Under the pieces are notes generated by a model. The model made no database searches. It was given only the letters and a program-made list of their open reading frames with translations, and was not told the origin of the DNA. Position numbers and translations under genes: made by a program. Below, in pieces: positions 1 to 13,406 of a stretch of 64,000 bases of DNA (positions are counted from its first letter, which is position 1; every line of letters starts with the position of its first letter). The stretch covers positions 21,415,001 to 21,479,000 of the forward strand of contig CM069877.1 of assembly GCA_036172665.1 (NCBI GenBank). Reading direction: 5' to 3'. This DNA is from Prosopocoilus inquinatus (taxonomy: Eukaryota > Arthropoda > Insecta > Coleoptera > Lucanidae).

Positions 1-79
1 GTCCATCGAAACGCCAAATAACATAGTAGATAAGTAATGATCGATTAGATACATCACAGGAACAACGCTAATGCGTGTT

Positions 80-98
80 ATTTCGTTTAAAACGAAAT
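80..98. other. 19-bp near-palindrome in a subset of monomers (representative)
   Basis: ATTTCGTTTAAAACGAAAT has perfect 9-bp arms around a central A. It occurs where a monomer combines TTATTTCG with AACGAAATC. I count ten such sites: 80, 1421, 3805, 5593, 5891, 16912, 31607, 31905, 35638 and 35936. In most other monomers the right arm reads AACTATTTCC and the dyad is short. Partial similarity to a CENP-B box is discussed in the findings. No function is shown. Confidence 0.7.
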
Positions 99-149
99 CT
101 AGCTTCAGCTGCGTCCGAGAACTTCGTATCTCACATCAGAGTTACTGGA

Positions 150-2533
150 GTCCATCCAAACGCCAAATAACATAGTAGATAAGTAAGGATCGATTAGATA
201 CATCACAGGAATAACGCTAATACGTGTTGTTTCGTTCAAAACTATTTCCAGCTTCTGCTGCATCCGAGAACTGTTTATCTCACATCAGAGTTACCGGAGT
301 CCATCCGAACGTCAAATAACATGATAGATGAGTAAGGATCGATTAGATACATCACAGGAACAACGCTAATGCGTGTTGTTTCATTTAAAACTATTTCCAG
401 CTCCTGCTGCGTCCAAAAACTTCTTTTCTCACATTAGAGTTACTAGAGTCCATCGAAACGTCAAATAACATGATAGATGAGTGAGGATCGATTAGATACA
501 TCACAGGAACAACGCTAATACGTGTTGTTTCGTTCAAAACTATTTCCAGCTTCTGCTGCGTCCGAAAACTTCGTATCTCACATCAGGGTTACTAGAGTCC
601 ATCGAAACGTCAAATAACATGATAGATGAGTGAGGATCGATTAGATACATCACAGGAACAACGCTAATGCGTGTTGTTTCGTTTAAAACTATTTCCAGCT
701 TCTGCTGCGTCCGAGAACTTCGTATCTCACATCAAAGTAACTAGAGTTCATCGAAACGCCAAATAACATAGTAGATAAGTAATGATCGATTAGATACATG
801 ACAGGAACAACGCTAATGCGTGTTATTTCGTTTAAAACGAATTCTAGCTTCAGCTGCGTCCGAGAACTTCGTATCTCACATCAGAGTTACTGGAGTCCAT
901 CCAAACGTCAAATAACATGATAGATGAGTAAGGATCGATTAGATACATCACAGGAACAACGCTAATACGTGTTGTTTCGTTTAAAACTATTTCCAGCTCC
1001 TGCTGCGTCCAAAAACTTCTTTTCTCACATTAGAGTTACTAGAGTCCATCGAAACGTCAAATAACATGATAGATGAGTAAGGATCGATTAGATACAACAC
1101 AGGAACAACGCTAATACGTGTTGTTTCGTTCAAAACTATTTCCAGCTTCTGCTGCGTCCGAAAACTTCGTATCTCACATCAGGGTAACTAGAGTCCATCG
1201 AAACGTCAAATTACATGATAGATGAGTGAGGATCGATTAGATACATCACAGGAACAACGCTAATGCGTGTTGTTTCGTTTAAAACTATTTCCAGCTTCTG
1301 CTGCGTCCGAGAACTTCGTATCTCACATCAAAGTAACTAGAGTCCATCGAAACGCCAAATAACATAGTAGATAAGTAATGATCGATTAGATACATCACAG
1401 GAACAACGCTAATGCGTGTTATTTCGTTTAAAACGAAATCTAGCTTCAGCTGCGTCCGAGAACTTCGTATCTCACATCAGAGTTACTGGAGTCCATCCAA
1501 ACGCCAAATAACATGATAGATGCGTAATGATCGATTAGATACATCACAGGAACAACGCTAATACGTGTTGTTTAGTTTAAAACTATTTCCAGCTCCTGCT
1601 GCGTCCAAAAACTTCGTATGTCACATCAGAGTAACTAGAGTCCATCGAAACGCCAAATAACATGATAGATGAGTAAGGATCGATTAGATACATCACAGGA
1701 ACAACGCTAATGCGTGTTGTTTCGTTTAAAACTATTTCCAGCTTCTGCTTCGTCCGAAAATTTCGTATCTCACATCAGAGTTACTGGAGTCCATCGAAAC
1801 GTCAAATAACATGATAGATGAGTAAGGATCGATTAGATACATCACAGGAACAACGCTAATACGTGTCATTTCATTTAAAACTATTTCCAGCTTCAGCTGC
1901 GTCCGAGAACTTCGTATCTCACATCAAAGTTACTGGAGTCCATCGAAACGCCAAATAACATAGTAGATAAGTAAGGATCGATTAGATACATCACAGGAAC
2001 AACGCTAATACGTGTTGTTTCATTTAAAACTATTTCCAGCTTCTGCTGCGTCCGAGAACATCGTATCTCACATCAGAGTAACTAGAGTTCATCGAAACGC
2101 CAAATAACATGATAGATAAATAAGGATCGATTAGATACATCACAGGAACAACGCTAATAGGTGTTGTTTCGTTTAAAACTATTTCCAGCTTCTGCTGCGT
2201 CCGAAAATTTTGTATCTCACATTAGAGTTACTGGAGTCCATCCAAACGTCAAATAAGATGATAGATAAGTAAGGATCGATTAGATACAGCACAGGAACAA
2301 CGCTAATGCGTGTTGTTTCGTTTAAAACTATTTCCAGCTTCAGCTGCCTCCGAGAACTTCGTATCTCACATCAAAGTTACTGGCGTCCATCGAAACGCCA
2401 AATAACATGATAGATGCGTAATGATCGATTAGATACATCACAGGAACAACGCTAATACGTGTTGTTTAGTTTAAAACTATTTCCAGCTCCTGCTGCGTCC
2501 AAAAACTTCTTTTCTCACATTAGAGTTACTAGA
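150..2533 (+). repeat. 16-mer HOR (2384 bp), copy 1
   Basis: This is sixteen distinguishable monomers in fixed order, beginning with the unit carrying GGAATAACGC and TTTCGTTCAAAAC and ending with the unit carrying GATGCGTAATG plus TTAGTTTAAAAC. The same order follows immediately in 2534-4917. I saw only a handful of substitutions between the copies, for example the AGGGTTAC/AGGGTAAC difference near 587 and 2971 and AAATAAC/AGATAAC near 611 and 2995. Monomers inside the unit differ from each other far more than the two copies do, which defines a higher-order repeat. Confidence 0.9.
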
Positions 2534-4917
2534 GTCCATCGAAACGCCAAATAACATAGTAGATAAGTAAGGATCGATTAGATACATCACAGGAATAACG
2601 CTAATACGTGTTGTTTCGTTCAAAACTATTTCCAGCTTCTGCTGCATCCGAGAACTGTTTATCTCACATCAGAGTTACCGGAGTCCATCCGAACGTCAAA
2701 TAACATGATAGATGAGTAAGGATCGATTAGATACATCACAGGAACAACGCTAATGCGTGTTGTTTCATTTAAAACTATTTCCAGCTCCTGCTGCGTCCAA
2801 AAACTTCTTTTCTCACATTAGAGTTACTAGAGTCCATCGAAACGTCAAATAACATGATAGATGAGTGAGGATCGATTAGATACATCACAGGAACAACGCT
2901 AATACGTGTTGTTTCGTTCAAAACTATTTCCAGCTTCTGCTGCGTCCGAAAACTTCGTATCTCACATCAGGGTAACTAGAGTCCATCGAAACGTCAGATA
3001 ACATGATAGATGAGTGAGGATCGATTAGATACATCACAGGAACAACGCTAATGCGTGTTGTTTCGTTTAAAACTATTTCCAGCTTCTGCTGCGTCCGAGA
3101 ACTTCGTATCTCACATCAAAGTAACTAGAGTTCATCGAAACGCCAAATAACATAGTAGATAAGTAATGATCGATTAGATACATGACAGGAACAACGCTAA
3201 TGCGTGTTATTTCGTTTAAAACGAATTCTAGCTTCAGCTGCGTCCGAGAACTTCGTATCTCACATCAGAGTTACTGGAGTCCATCCAAACGTCAAATAAC
3301 ATGATAGATGAGTAAGGATCGATTAGATACATCACAGGAACAACGCTAATACGTGTTGTTTCGTTTAAAACTATTTCCAGCTCCTGCTGCGTCCAAAAAC
3401 TTCTTTTCTCACATTAGAGTTACTAGAGTCCATCGAAACGTCAAATAACATGATAGATGAGTAAGGATCGATTAGATACAACACAGGAACAACGCTAATA
3501 CGTGTTGTTTCGTTCAAAACTATTTCCAGCTTCTGCTGCGTCCGAAAACTTCGTATCTCACATCAGGGTAACTAGAGTCCATCGAAACGTCAAATTACAT
3601 GATAGATGAGTGAGGATCGATTAGATACATCACAGGAACAACGCTAATGCGTGTTGTTTCGTTTAAAACTATTTCCAGCTTCTGCTGCGTCCGAGAACTT
3701 CGTATCTCACATCAAAGTAACTAGAGTCCATCGAAACGCCAAATAACATAGTAGATAAGTAATGATCGATTAGATACATCACAGGAACAACGCTAATGCG
3801 TGTTATTTCGTTTAAAACGAAATCTAGCTTCAGCTGCGTCCGAGAACTTCGTATCTCACATCAGAGTTACTGGAGTCCATCCAAACGCCAAATAACATGA
3901 TAGATGCGTAATGATCGATTAGATACATCACAGGAACAACGCTAATACGTGTTGTTTAGTTTAAAACTATTTCCAGCTCCTGCTGCGTCCAAAAACTTCG
4001 TATGTCACATCAGAGTAACTAGAGTCCATCGAAACGCCAAATAACATGATAGATGAGTAAGGATCGATTAGATACATCACAGGAACAACGCTAATGCGTG
4101 TTGTTTCGTTTAAAACTATTTCCAGCTTCTGCTTCGTCCGAAAATTTCGTATCTCACATCAGAGTTACTGGAGTCCATCGAAACGTCAAATAACATGATA
4201 GATGAGTAAGGATCGATTAGATACATCACAGGAACAACGCTAATACGTGTCATTTCATTTAAAACTATTTCCAGCTTCAGCTGCGTCCGAGAACTTCGTA
4301 TCTCACATCAAAGTTACTGGAGTCCATCGAAACGCCAAATAACATAGTAGATAAGTAAGGATCGATTAGATACATCACAGGAACAACGCTAATACGTGTT
4401 GTTTCATTTAAAACTATTTCCAGCTTCTGCTGCGTCCGAGAACATCGTATCTCACATCAGAGTAACTAGAGTTCATCGAAACGCCAAATAACATGATAGA
4501 TAAATAAGGATCGATTAGATACATCACAGGAACAACGCTAATAGGTGTTGTTTCGTTTAAAACTATTTCCAGCTTCTGCTGCGTCCGAAAATTTTGTATC
4601 TCACATTAGAGTTACTGGAGTCCATCCAAACGTCAAATAAGATGATAGATAAGTAAGGATCGATTAGATACAGCACAGGAACAACGCTAATGCGTGTTGT
4701 TTCGTTTAAAACTATTTCCAGCTTCAGCTGCCTCCGAGAACTTCGTATCTCACATCAAAGTTACTGGCGTCCATCGAAACGCCAAATAACATGATAGATG
4801 CGTAATGATCGATTAGATACATCACAGGAACAACGCTAATACGTGTTGTTTAGTTTAAAACTATTTCCAGCTCCTGCTGCGTCCAAAAACTTCTTTTCTC
4901 ACATTAGAGTTACTAGA
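2534..4917 (+). repeat. 16-mer HOR (2384 bp), copy 2
   Basis: This is the tandem copy of 150-2533 at an offset of exactly 2384 bp. Monomer order is the same throughout, including the rare variants TAAATAAGG, ATAGGTGTTG, AAGATGATAG and AGCTGCCTCCG in the last four units. Confidence 0.9.
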
Positions 4918-5811
4918 GTCCATCGAAACGCCAAATAACATAGTAGATAAGTAAGGATCGATTAGATACATCACAGGAATAACGCTAATACGTGTTGTTT
5001 CGTTCAAAACTATTTCCAGCTTCTGCTGCATCCGAGAACTGTTTATCTCACATCAGAGTTACCGGAGTCCATCCGAACGTCAAATAACATGATAGATGAG
5101 TAAGGATCGATTAGATACATCACAGGAACAACGCTAATGCGTGTTGTTTCATTTAAAACTATTTCCAGCTCCTGCTGCGTCCAAAAACTTCTTTTCTCAC
5201 ATTAGAGTTACTAGAGTCCATCGAAACGTCAAATAACATGATAGATGAGTGAGGATCGATTAGATACATCACAGGAACAACGCTAATACGTGTTGTTTCG
5301 TTCAAAACTATTTCCAGCTTCTGCTGCGTCCGAAAACTTCGTATCTCACATCAGGGTAACTAGAGTCCATCGAAACGTCAGATAACATGATAGATGAGTG
5401 AGGATCGATTAGATACATCACAGGAACAACGCTAATGCGTGTTGTTTCGTTTAAAACTATTTCCAGCTTCTGCTGCGTCCGAGAAATTCGTATCTCACAT
5501 CAAAGTAACTAGAGTCCATCGAAACGCCAAATAACATAGTAGATAAGTAATGATCGATTAGATACATCACAGGAACAACGCTAATGCGTGTTATTTCGTT
5601 TAAAACGAAATCTAGCTTCAGCTGCGTCCGAGAACTTCGTATCTCACATCAGAGTTACTGGAGTCCATCCAAACGCCAAATAACATGATAGATGCGTAAT
5701 GATCGATTAGATACATCACAGGAACAACGCTAATACGTGTTGTTTAGTTTAAAACTATTTCCAGCTCCTGCTGCGTCCAAAAACTTCTTTTCTCACATTA
5801 GAGTTACTAGA
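4918..5811 (+). repeat. 6-monomer (894 bp) derivative of the 16-mer HOR
   Basis: The unit begins like the third 16-mer copy for four monomers. It then jumps, in phase, from the fourth monomer type to the type seen at 1342, and from the type at 1491 to the type at 2385, skipping four and then five monomers. The same six-monomer order is seen at 16237-17130 and 30932-31825, so this shortened unit became a repeat in its own right. Likely cause: unequal exchange between near-identical monomers. Confidence 0.8.
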
Positions 5812-6178
5812 GTCCATCGAAACGCCAAATAACATAGTAGATAAGTAATGATCGATTAGATACATCACAGGAACAACGCTAATGCGTGTTATTTCGTTTA
5901 AAACGAAATCTAGCTTCAGCTGCGTCCGAGAACTTCGTATCTCACATCAGAGTTACTGGAGTCCATCCAAACGCCAAATAACATAGTAGATAAGTAAGGA
6001 TCGATTAGATACATCACAGGAATAACGCTAATACGTGTTGTTTCGTTCAAAACTATTTCCAGCTTCTGCTGCATCCGAGAACTGTTTATCTCACATCAGA
6101 GTTACCGGAGTCCATCCGAACGTCAAATAACATGATAGATGAGTAAGGATCGATTAGATACATCACAGGAACAACGCT

Positions 6179-6188
6179 AACACGTGTT
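6179..6188. other. AACACGTGTT palindrome (E-box type CACGTG), representative
   Basis: A subset of monomers in zones 2 and 4 reads GCTAACACGTGTTG instead of GCTAATACGTGTTG. This gives a 10-bp perfect palindrome with a CACGTG core. Further examples lie in units starting at 6706, 8195, 8791 and 10280, and near 19734 and 19883. It is a single-base variant spread by duplication. Protein binding is possible but unsupported. Confidence 0.6.
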
Positions 6189-9100
6189 GTTTCGTTCAAA
6201 ACTATTTCCAGCTTCTGCTGCGTCCGAAAACTTCGTATCTCACATCAGAGTTACTAGAGTCCATCGAAACGTCAAATAACATGATAGATGAGTAAGGATC
6301 GATTAGATACAACACAGGAACAACGCTAATGCGTGATGTTTCATTTAAAACTATTTCCAGCTTCTGCTGCGTCCGAGAACTTCGTATCTCACATCAGAGT
6401 AACTAGAGTCCATCGAAACGCCAAATAACATGAAAGATGAGTAAGGATCGATTAGATACATCACAGGAACAACGCTAATACGTGTTGTTTCGTTCAAAAC
6501 TATTTCCAGCTTCTGCTGCGTCCGAAAACTTCGTATCTCACATCAGAGTTACTAGAGTCCATCGAAACGTCAAATAACATGATAGATGAGTAAGGATCGA
6601 TTAGATACATCACAGGAACAACGCTAACACGTGTTGTTTCGTTCAAAACTATTTCCAGCTTCTGCTGCGTCCGAGAACTTCGTATCTCACATCAAAGTAA
6701 CTAGAGTCAATCGAAACGCCAAATAACATGAAAGATGAGTGAGGATCGATTAGATACATCACAGGAACAACGCTAACACGTGTTGTTTCGTTCAAAACTA
6801 TTTCCAGCTTCTGCTGCGTCCGAAAACATTGTATCTCACATCAGAGTTTCCGGAGTCCATCCAAACATCAAATAACATGATAGATGAGTAAGGATCGATT
6901 AGATACATCACAGGAACAACGCTAATACGTGTTGTTTCGTTTAAAACTATTTCCAGCTCCTGCTGGGTCCAAAAACTTCGTATTTCACATCAGAGTTACT
7001 AGAGTCCATCGAAACGTCAAATAACATGATAGATCAATAAGGATCGATTAGATACATCACAGGAACAACGCTAATGCGTGTTGTTTCATTTAAAACTATT
7101 TCCAGCTTCTGCTGCGTCCGAGAACTTCGTATCTCACATCAGAGTAACTAGAGTCCATCGAAACGCCAAATAACATAGTAGATAAGTAAGGATCGATTAG
7201 ATACATCACAGGAATAACGCTAATACGTGTTGTTTCGTTCAAAACTATTTCCAGCTTCTGCTGCGTCCGAAAACTTTGTATCTCACATCAGAGTTACCGG
7301 AGTCCATCCAAACGTCAAATAACATGATAGATGAATAAGGATCGATTAGATACATCACAGGAACAACGCTAATGCGTGTTGTTTCATTAAAAACCATTTC
7401 CAGCTCCCGCTATGTCCAAAAACTTCGTATCTCACATCAGAGTTACTAGAGTCCATCGAAACGTCAAATAACATGATAGATGAGTAAGGATCGATTAGAT
7501 ACATCACAGGAACAACGCTAATGCGTGTTGTTTCGTTTAAAACTATTTCCAGCTTCTGCTGCGTCCGAAAATTTCGTATCTCACATTAGAGTTACTGGAG
7601 TCCATCGAAACGTCAAATAACATGATAGATGAGTAAGGATCGATTAGATACTTCACAGGAACAACGCTAATTAGTGTTGTTTCGTTTAAAACTATTTCCA
7701 GCTTCCGCTGCGTCCAAAAACTTCGTATCTCACATCAAAGTTACTGGCGTATATCGAAACACCAAATAACATGATAGATGAGTAAGGATCGATTAGATAC
7801 ATCACAGGAACAACGCTAAAACGTGTTGTTTCGTTTAAAACTATTTCCAGCTCCTGCTGCGTAAAAAACTTCGTATCTCACATCAGAGTTACTAGAGTCC
7901 ATCGAAACGTCAAATAACATGATAGATGAGTAAGGATCTATTAGATACATCACAGGAACAACGCTAATACGTGTTATTTCATTTAAAACTATTTCCAGCT
8001 TCAGCTGCGTCCGAGAACTTCGTATCTCACATCAAAGTTACTGGAGTCCATCGAAACGCCAAATAACATAGTAGATAAGTAAGGATCGATTAGATACATC
8101 ACAGGAACAACGCTAATACGTGTTGTTTCGTTTAAAACTATTTCCAGCTCCTGCTGCGTCCAAAAACTTCGTATGTCACATCAGAGTAACTAGAGTACAT
8201 CGAAACGTCAAATAACATGATAGATGAGTAAGGATCGATTAGATACATCACAGGAACAACGCTAACACGTGTTGTTTCGTTCAAAACTATTTCCAGCTTC
8301 TGCTGCGTCCGAAAACTTCGTATCTCACATCAGAGTTACTAGAGTCCATCGAAACGTCAAATAACATGATAGATGAGTAAGGATCGATTAGATACAACAC
8401 AGGAACAACGCTAATGCGTGATGTTTCATTTAAAACTATTTCCAGCTTCTGCTGCGTCCGAGAACTTCGTATCTCACATCAGAGTAACTAGAGTCCATCG
8501 AAACGCCAAATAACATGAAAGATGAGTAAGGATCGATTAGATACATCACAGGAACAACGCTAATACGTGTTGTTTCGTTCAAAACTATTTCCAGCTTCTG
8601 CTGCGTCCGAAAACTTCGTATCTCACATCAGAGTTACTAGAGTCCATCGAAACGTCAAATAACATGATAGATGAGTAAGGATCGATTAGATACATCACAG
8701 GAACAACGCTAACACGTGTTGTTTCGTTCAAAACTATTTCCAGCTTCTGCTGCGTCCGAGAACTTCGTATCTCACATCAAAGTAACTAGAGTCAATCGAA
8801 ACGCCAAATAACAAGAAAGATGAGTGAGGATCGATTAGATACATCACAGGAACAACGCTAACACGTGTTGTTTCGTTCAAAACTATTTCCAGCTTCTTCT
8901 GCGTCCGAAAACATTGTATCTCACATCAGAGTTTCCGGAGTCCATCCAAACGTCAAATAACATGATAGATGAGTAAGGATCGATTAGATACATCACAGGA
9001 ACAACGCTAATACGTGTTGTTTCGTTTAAAACTATTTCCAGCTCCTGCTGGGTCCAAAAACTTCGTATTTCACATCAGAGTTACTAGAGTCCATCGAAAC

Positions 9101-10279
9101 GTCAAATAACATGATAGATGAGTAAGGATCGATTAGATACATCACAGGAACAACGCTAATGCGTGTTGTTTCGTTTAAAACTATTTCCAGCTTCTGCTGC
9201 GTCCGAAAATTTCGTATCTCACATTAGAGTTACTGGAGTCCATCGAAACACCAAATAACATGATAGATGAGTAAGGATCGATTAGATACATCACAGGAAC
9301 AACGCTAAAACGTGTTGTTTCGTTTAAAACTATTTCCAGCTCCTGCTGCGTAAAAAACTTCGTATCTCACATCAGAGTTACTAGAGTCCATCGAAACGTC
9401 AAATAACATGATAGATGAGTAAGGATCTATTAGATACATCACAGGAACAACGCTAATACGTGTTATTTCATTTAAAACTATTTCCAGCTTCAGCTGCGTC
9501 CGAGAACTTCGTATCTCACATCAAAGTTACTGGAGTCCATCGAAACGCCAAATAACATAGTAGATAAGTAAGGATCGATTAGATACATCACAGGAACAAC
9601 GCTAATACGTGTTGTTTCGTTTAAAACTATTTCCAGCTCCTGCTGCGTCCAAAAACTTCGTATGTCACATCAGAGTAACTAGAGTACATCGAAACGCCAA
9701 ATAACATGATAGATGAGTAAGGATCGATTAGATACATCACAGGAACAACGCTAATGCGTGTTGTTTCGTTTAGAACTATTTCCAGCTTCTGCTGCGTCCA
9801 AAAACTTCGTATCTCACATCAGAGTTACTAGAGTCCATCGAAACGTCAAATAACATGATAGATCAATAAGGATCGATTAGATACATCACAGGAACAACGC
9901 TAATGCGTGTTGTTTCATTTAAAACTATTTCCAGCTTCTGCTGCGTCCAAAAACTTCGTATCTCACATCAGAGTTACTAGAGTCCATCGAAACGTCAAAT
10001 AACATGATAGATCAATAAGGATCGATTAGATACATCACAGGAACAACGCTAATACGTGTTATTTCATTTAAAACTATTTCCAGCTTCAGCTGCGTCCGAG
10101 AACTTCGTATCTCACATCAAAGTTACTGGAGTCCATCGAAACGCCAAATAACATAGTAGATAAGTAAGGATCGATTAGATACATCACAGGAACAACGCTA
10201 ATACGTGTTGTTTCGTTTAAAACTATTTCCAGCTCCTGCTGCGTCCAAAAACTTCGTATGTCACATCAGAGTAACTAGA

Positions 10280-12513
10280 GTACATCGAAACGTCAAATAA
10301 CATGATAGATGAGTAAGGATCGATTAGATACATCACAGGAACAACGCTAACACGTGTTGTTTCGTTCAAAACTATTTCCAGCTTCTGCTGCGTCCGAAAA
10401 CTTCGTATCTCACATCAGAGTTACTAGAGTCCATCGAAACGTCAAATAACATGATAGATGAGTAAGGATCGATTAGATACAACACAGGAACAACGCTAAT
10501 GCGTGATGTTTCATTTAAAACTATTTCCAGCTTCTGCTGCGTCCGAGAACTTCGTATCTCACATCAGAGTAACTAGAGTCCATCGAAACGCCAAATAACA
10601 TGAAAGATGAGTAAGGATCGATTAGATACATCACAGGAACAACGCTAATACGTGTTGTTTCGTTCAAAACTATTTCCAGCTTCTGCTGCGTCCGAAAACT
10701 TCGTATCTCACATCAGAGTTACTAGAGTCCATCGAAACGTCAAATAACATGATAGATGAGTAAGGATCGATTAGATACATCACAGGAACAACGCTAATAC
10801 GTGTTGTTTCGTTCAAAACTATTTCCAGCTTCTGCTGCGTCCGAGAACTTCGTATCTCACATCAAAGTAACTAGAGTCAATCGAAACGCCAAATAACATG
10901 AAAGATGAGTAAGGATCGATTAGATACATCACAGGAACAACGCTAATACGTGTTGTTTCGTTCAAAACTATTTCCAGCTTCTGCTGCGTCCGAGAACTTC
11001 GTATCTCACATCAAAGTAACTAGAGTCAATCGAAACGCCAAATAACAAGAAAGATGAGTGAGGATCGATTAGATACATCACAGGAACAACGCTAACACGT
11101 GTTGTTTCGTTCAAAACTATTTCCAGCTTCTTCTGCGTCCGAAAACATTGTATCTCACATCAGAGTTTCCGGAGTCCATCCAAACGTCAAATAACATGAT
11201 AGATGAGTAAGGATCGATTAGATACATCACAGGAACAACGCTAATACGTGTTGTTTCGTTTAAAACTATTTCCAGCTCCTGCTGGGTCCAAAAACTTCGT
11301 ATTTCACATCAGAGTTACTAGAGTCCATCGAAACGTCAAATAACATGATAGATGAGTAAGGATCGATTAGATACATCACAGGAACAACGCTAATGCGTGT
11401 TGTTTCGTTTAAAACTATTTCCAGCTTCTGCTGCGTCCGAAAATTTCGTATCTCACATTAGAGTTACTGGAGTCCATCGAAACACCAAATAACATGATAG
11501 ATGAGTAAGGATCGATTAGATACATCACAGGAACAACGCTAAAACGTGTTGTTTCGTTTAAAACTATTTCCAGCTCCTGCTGCGTAAAAAACTTCGTATC
11601 TCACATCAGAGTTACTAGAGTCCATCGAAACGTCAAATAACATGATAGATGAGTAAGGATCTATTAGATACATCACAGGAACAACGCTAATACGTGTTAT
11701 TTCATTTAAAACTATTTCCAGCTTCAGCTGCGTCCGAGAACTTCGTATCTCACATCAAAGTTACTGGAGTCCATCGAAACGCCAAATAACATAGTAGATA
11801 AGTAAGGATCGATTAGATACATCACAGGAACAACGCTAATACGTGTTGTTTCGTTTAAAACTATTTCCAGCTCCTGCTGCGTCCAAAAACTTCGTATGTC
11901 ACATCAGAGTAACTAGAGTACATCGAAACGCCAAATAACATGATAGATGAGTAAGGATCGATTAGATACATCACAGGAACAACGCTAATGCGTGTTGTTT
12001 CGTTTAGAACTATTTCCAGCTTCTGCTGCGTCCAAAAACTTCGTATCTCACATCAGAGTTACTAGAGTCCATCGAAACGTCAAATAACATGATAGATCAA
12101 TAAGGATCGATTAGATACATCACAGGAACAACGCTAATGCGTGTTGTTTCATTTAAAACTATTTCCAGCTTCTGCTGCGTCCAAAAACTTCGTATCTCAC
12201 ATCAGAGTTACTAGAGTCCATCGAAACGTCAAATAACATGATAGATCAATAAGGATCGATTAGATACATCACAGGAACAACGCTAATACGTGTTATTTCA
12301 TTTAAAACTATTTCCAGCTTCAGCTGCGTCCGAGAACTTCGTATCTCACATCAAAGTTACTGGAGTCCATCGAAACGCCAAATAACATAGTAGATAAGTA
12401 AGGATCGATTAGATACATCACAGGAACAACGCTAATACGTGTTGTTTCGTTTAAAACTATTTCCAGCTCCTGCTGCGTCCAAAAACTTCGTATGTCACAT
12501 CAGAGTAACTAGA
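10280..12513 (+). repeat. Zone 2 HOR block with one extra, duplicated monomer
   Basis: The block is 2234 bp, one monomer longer than 8195-10279. The unit marked by GTCAATCG occurs twice in a row, at 10876 and 11025, where the other blocks have it once. This is a one-unit expansion as expected from unequal exchange. The two tandem units differ mainly in CATGAAAG versus CAAGAAAG and in the TACGTG/CACGTG variant. Confidence 0.75.
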
Positions 12514-13406
12514 GTACATCGAAACGCCAAATAACATGATAGATGAGTAAGGATCGATTAGATACATCACAGGAACAACGCTAATGCGTGTTGTTTCGTT
12601 TAGAACTATTTCCAGCTTCTGCTGCGTCCGAAAATTTCGTATCTCACATTAGAGTTACTGGAGTCCATCGAAACGTCAAATAACATGATAGATGAGTAAG
12701 GATCGATTAGATACATCACAGGAACAACGCTAATGCGTGTTGTTTCGTTTAAAACTATTTCCAGCTTCTGCTGCGTCCGAAAATTTCGTATCTCACATTA
12801 GAGTTACTGGAGTCCATCGAAACGTCAAATAACATGATAGATGAGTAAGGATCGATTAGATACATCACAGGAACAACGCTAATTAGTGTTGTTTCGTTTA
12901 AAACTATTTCCAGCTTCCGCTGCGTCCAAAAACTTCGTATCTCACATCAAAGTTACTGGCGTATATCGAAACACCAAATAACATGATAGATGAGTAAGGA
13001 TCGATTAGATACATCACAGGAACAACGCTAAAACGTGTTGTTTCGTTTAAAACTATTTCCAGCTCCTGCTGCGTAAAAAACTTCGTATCTCACATCAGAG
13101 TTACTAGAGTCCATCGAAACGTCAAATAACATGATAGATGAGTAAGGATCTATTAGATACATCACACGAACAACGCTAATACGTGTTATTTCATTTAAAA
13201 CTATTTCCAGCTTCAGCTGCGTCCGAGAACTTCGTATCTCACATCAAAGTTACTGGAGTCCATCGAAACGCCAAATAACATAGTAGATAAGTAAGGATCG
13301 ATTAGATACATCACAGGAACAACGCTAATACGTGTTGTTTCGTTTAAAACTATTTCCAGCTCCTGCTGCGTCCAAAAACTTCGTATGTCACATCAGAGTA
13401 ACTAGA

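Larger units (their letters stand above)
1..6109 (+). repeat. Zone 1: satellite with 16-monomer higher-order repeat
   Basis: This zone holds 41 monomers, all 149 bp. Diagnostic variants include GCATCCGAGAACTGTTTATC at 260, 2644 and 5028, spaced exactly 2384 bp (16 monomers). Others are GATGCGTAATG, TTAGTTTAAAAC and CTTCTTTTCTCAC. The pair of monomers at 5812-6109 closely repeats 1-298, so the window opens inside the same pattern. No gene or unique sequence is present. Confidence 0.9.
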
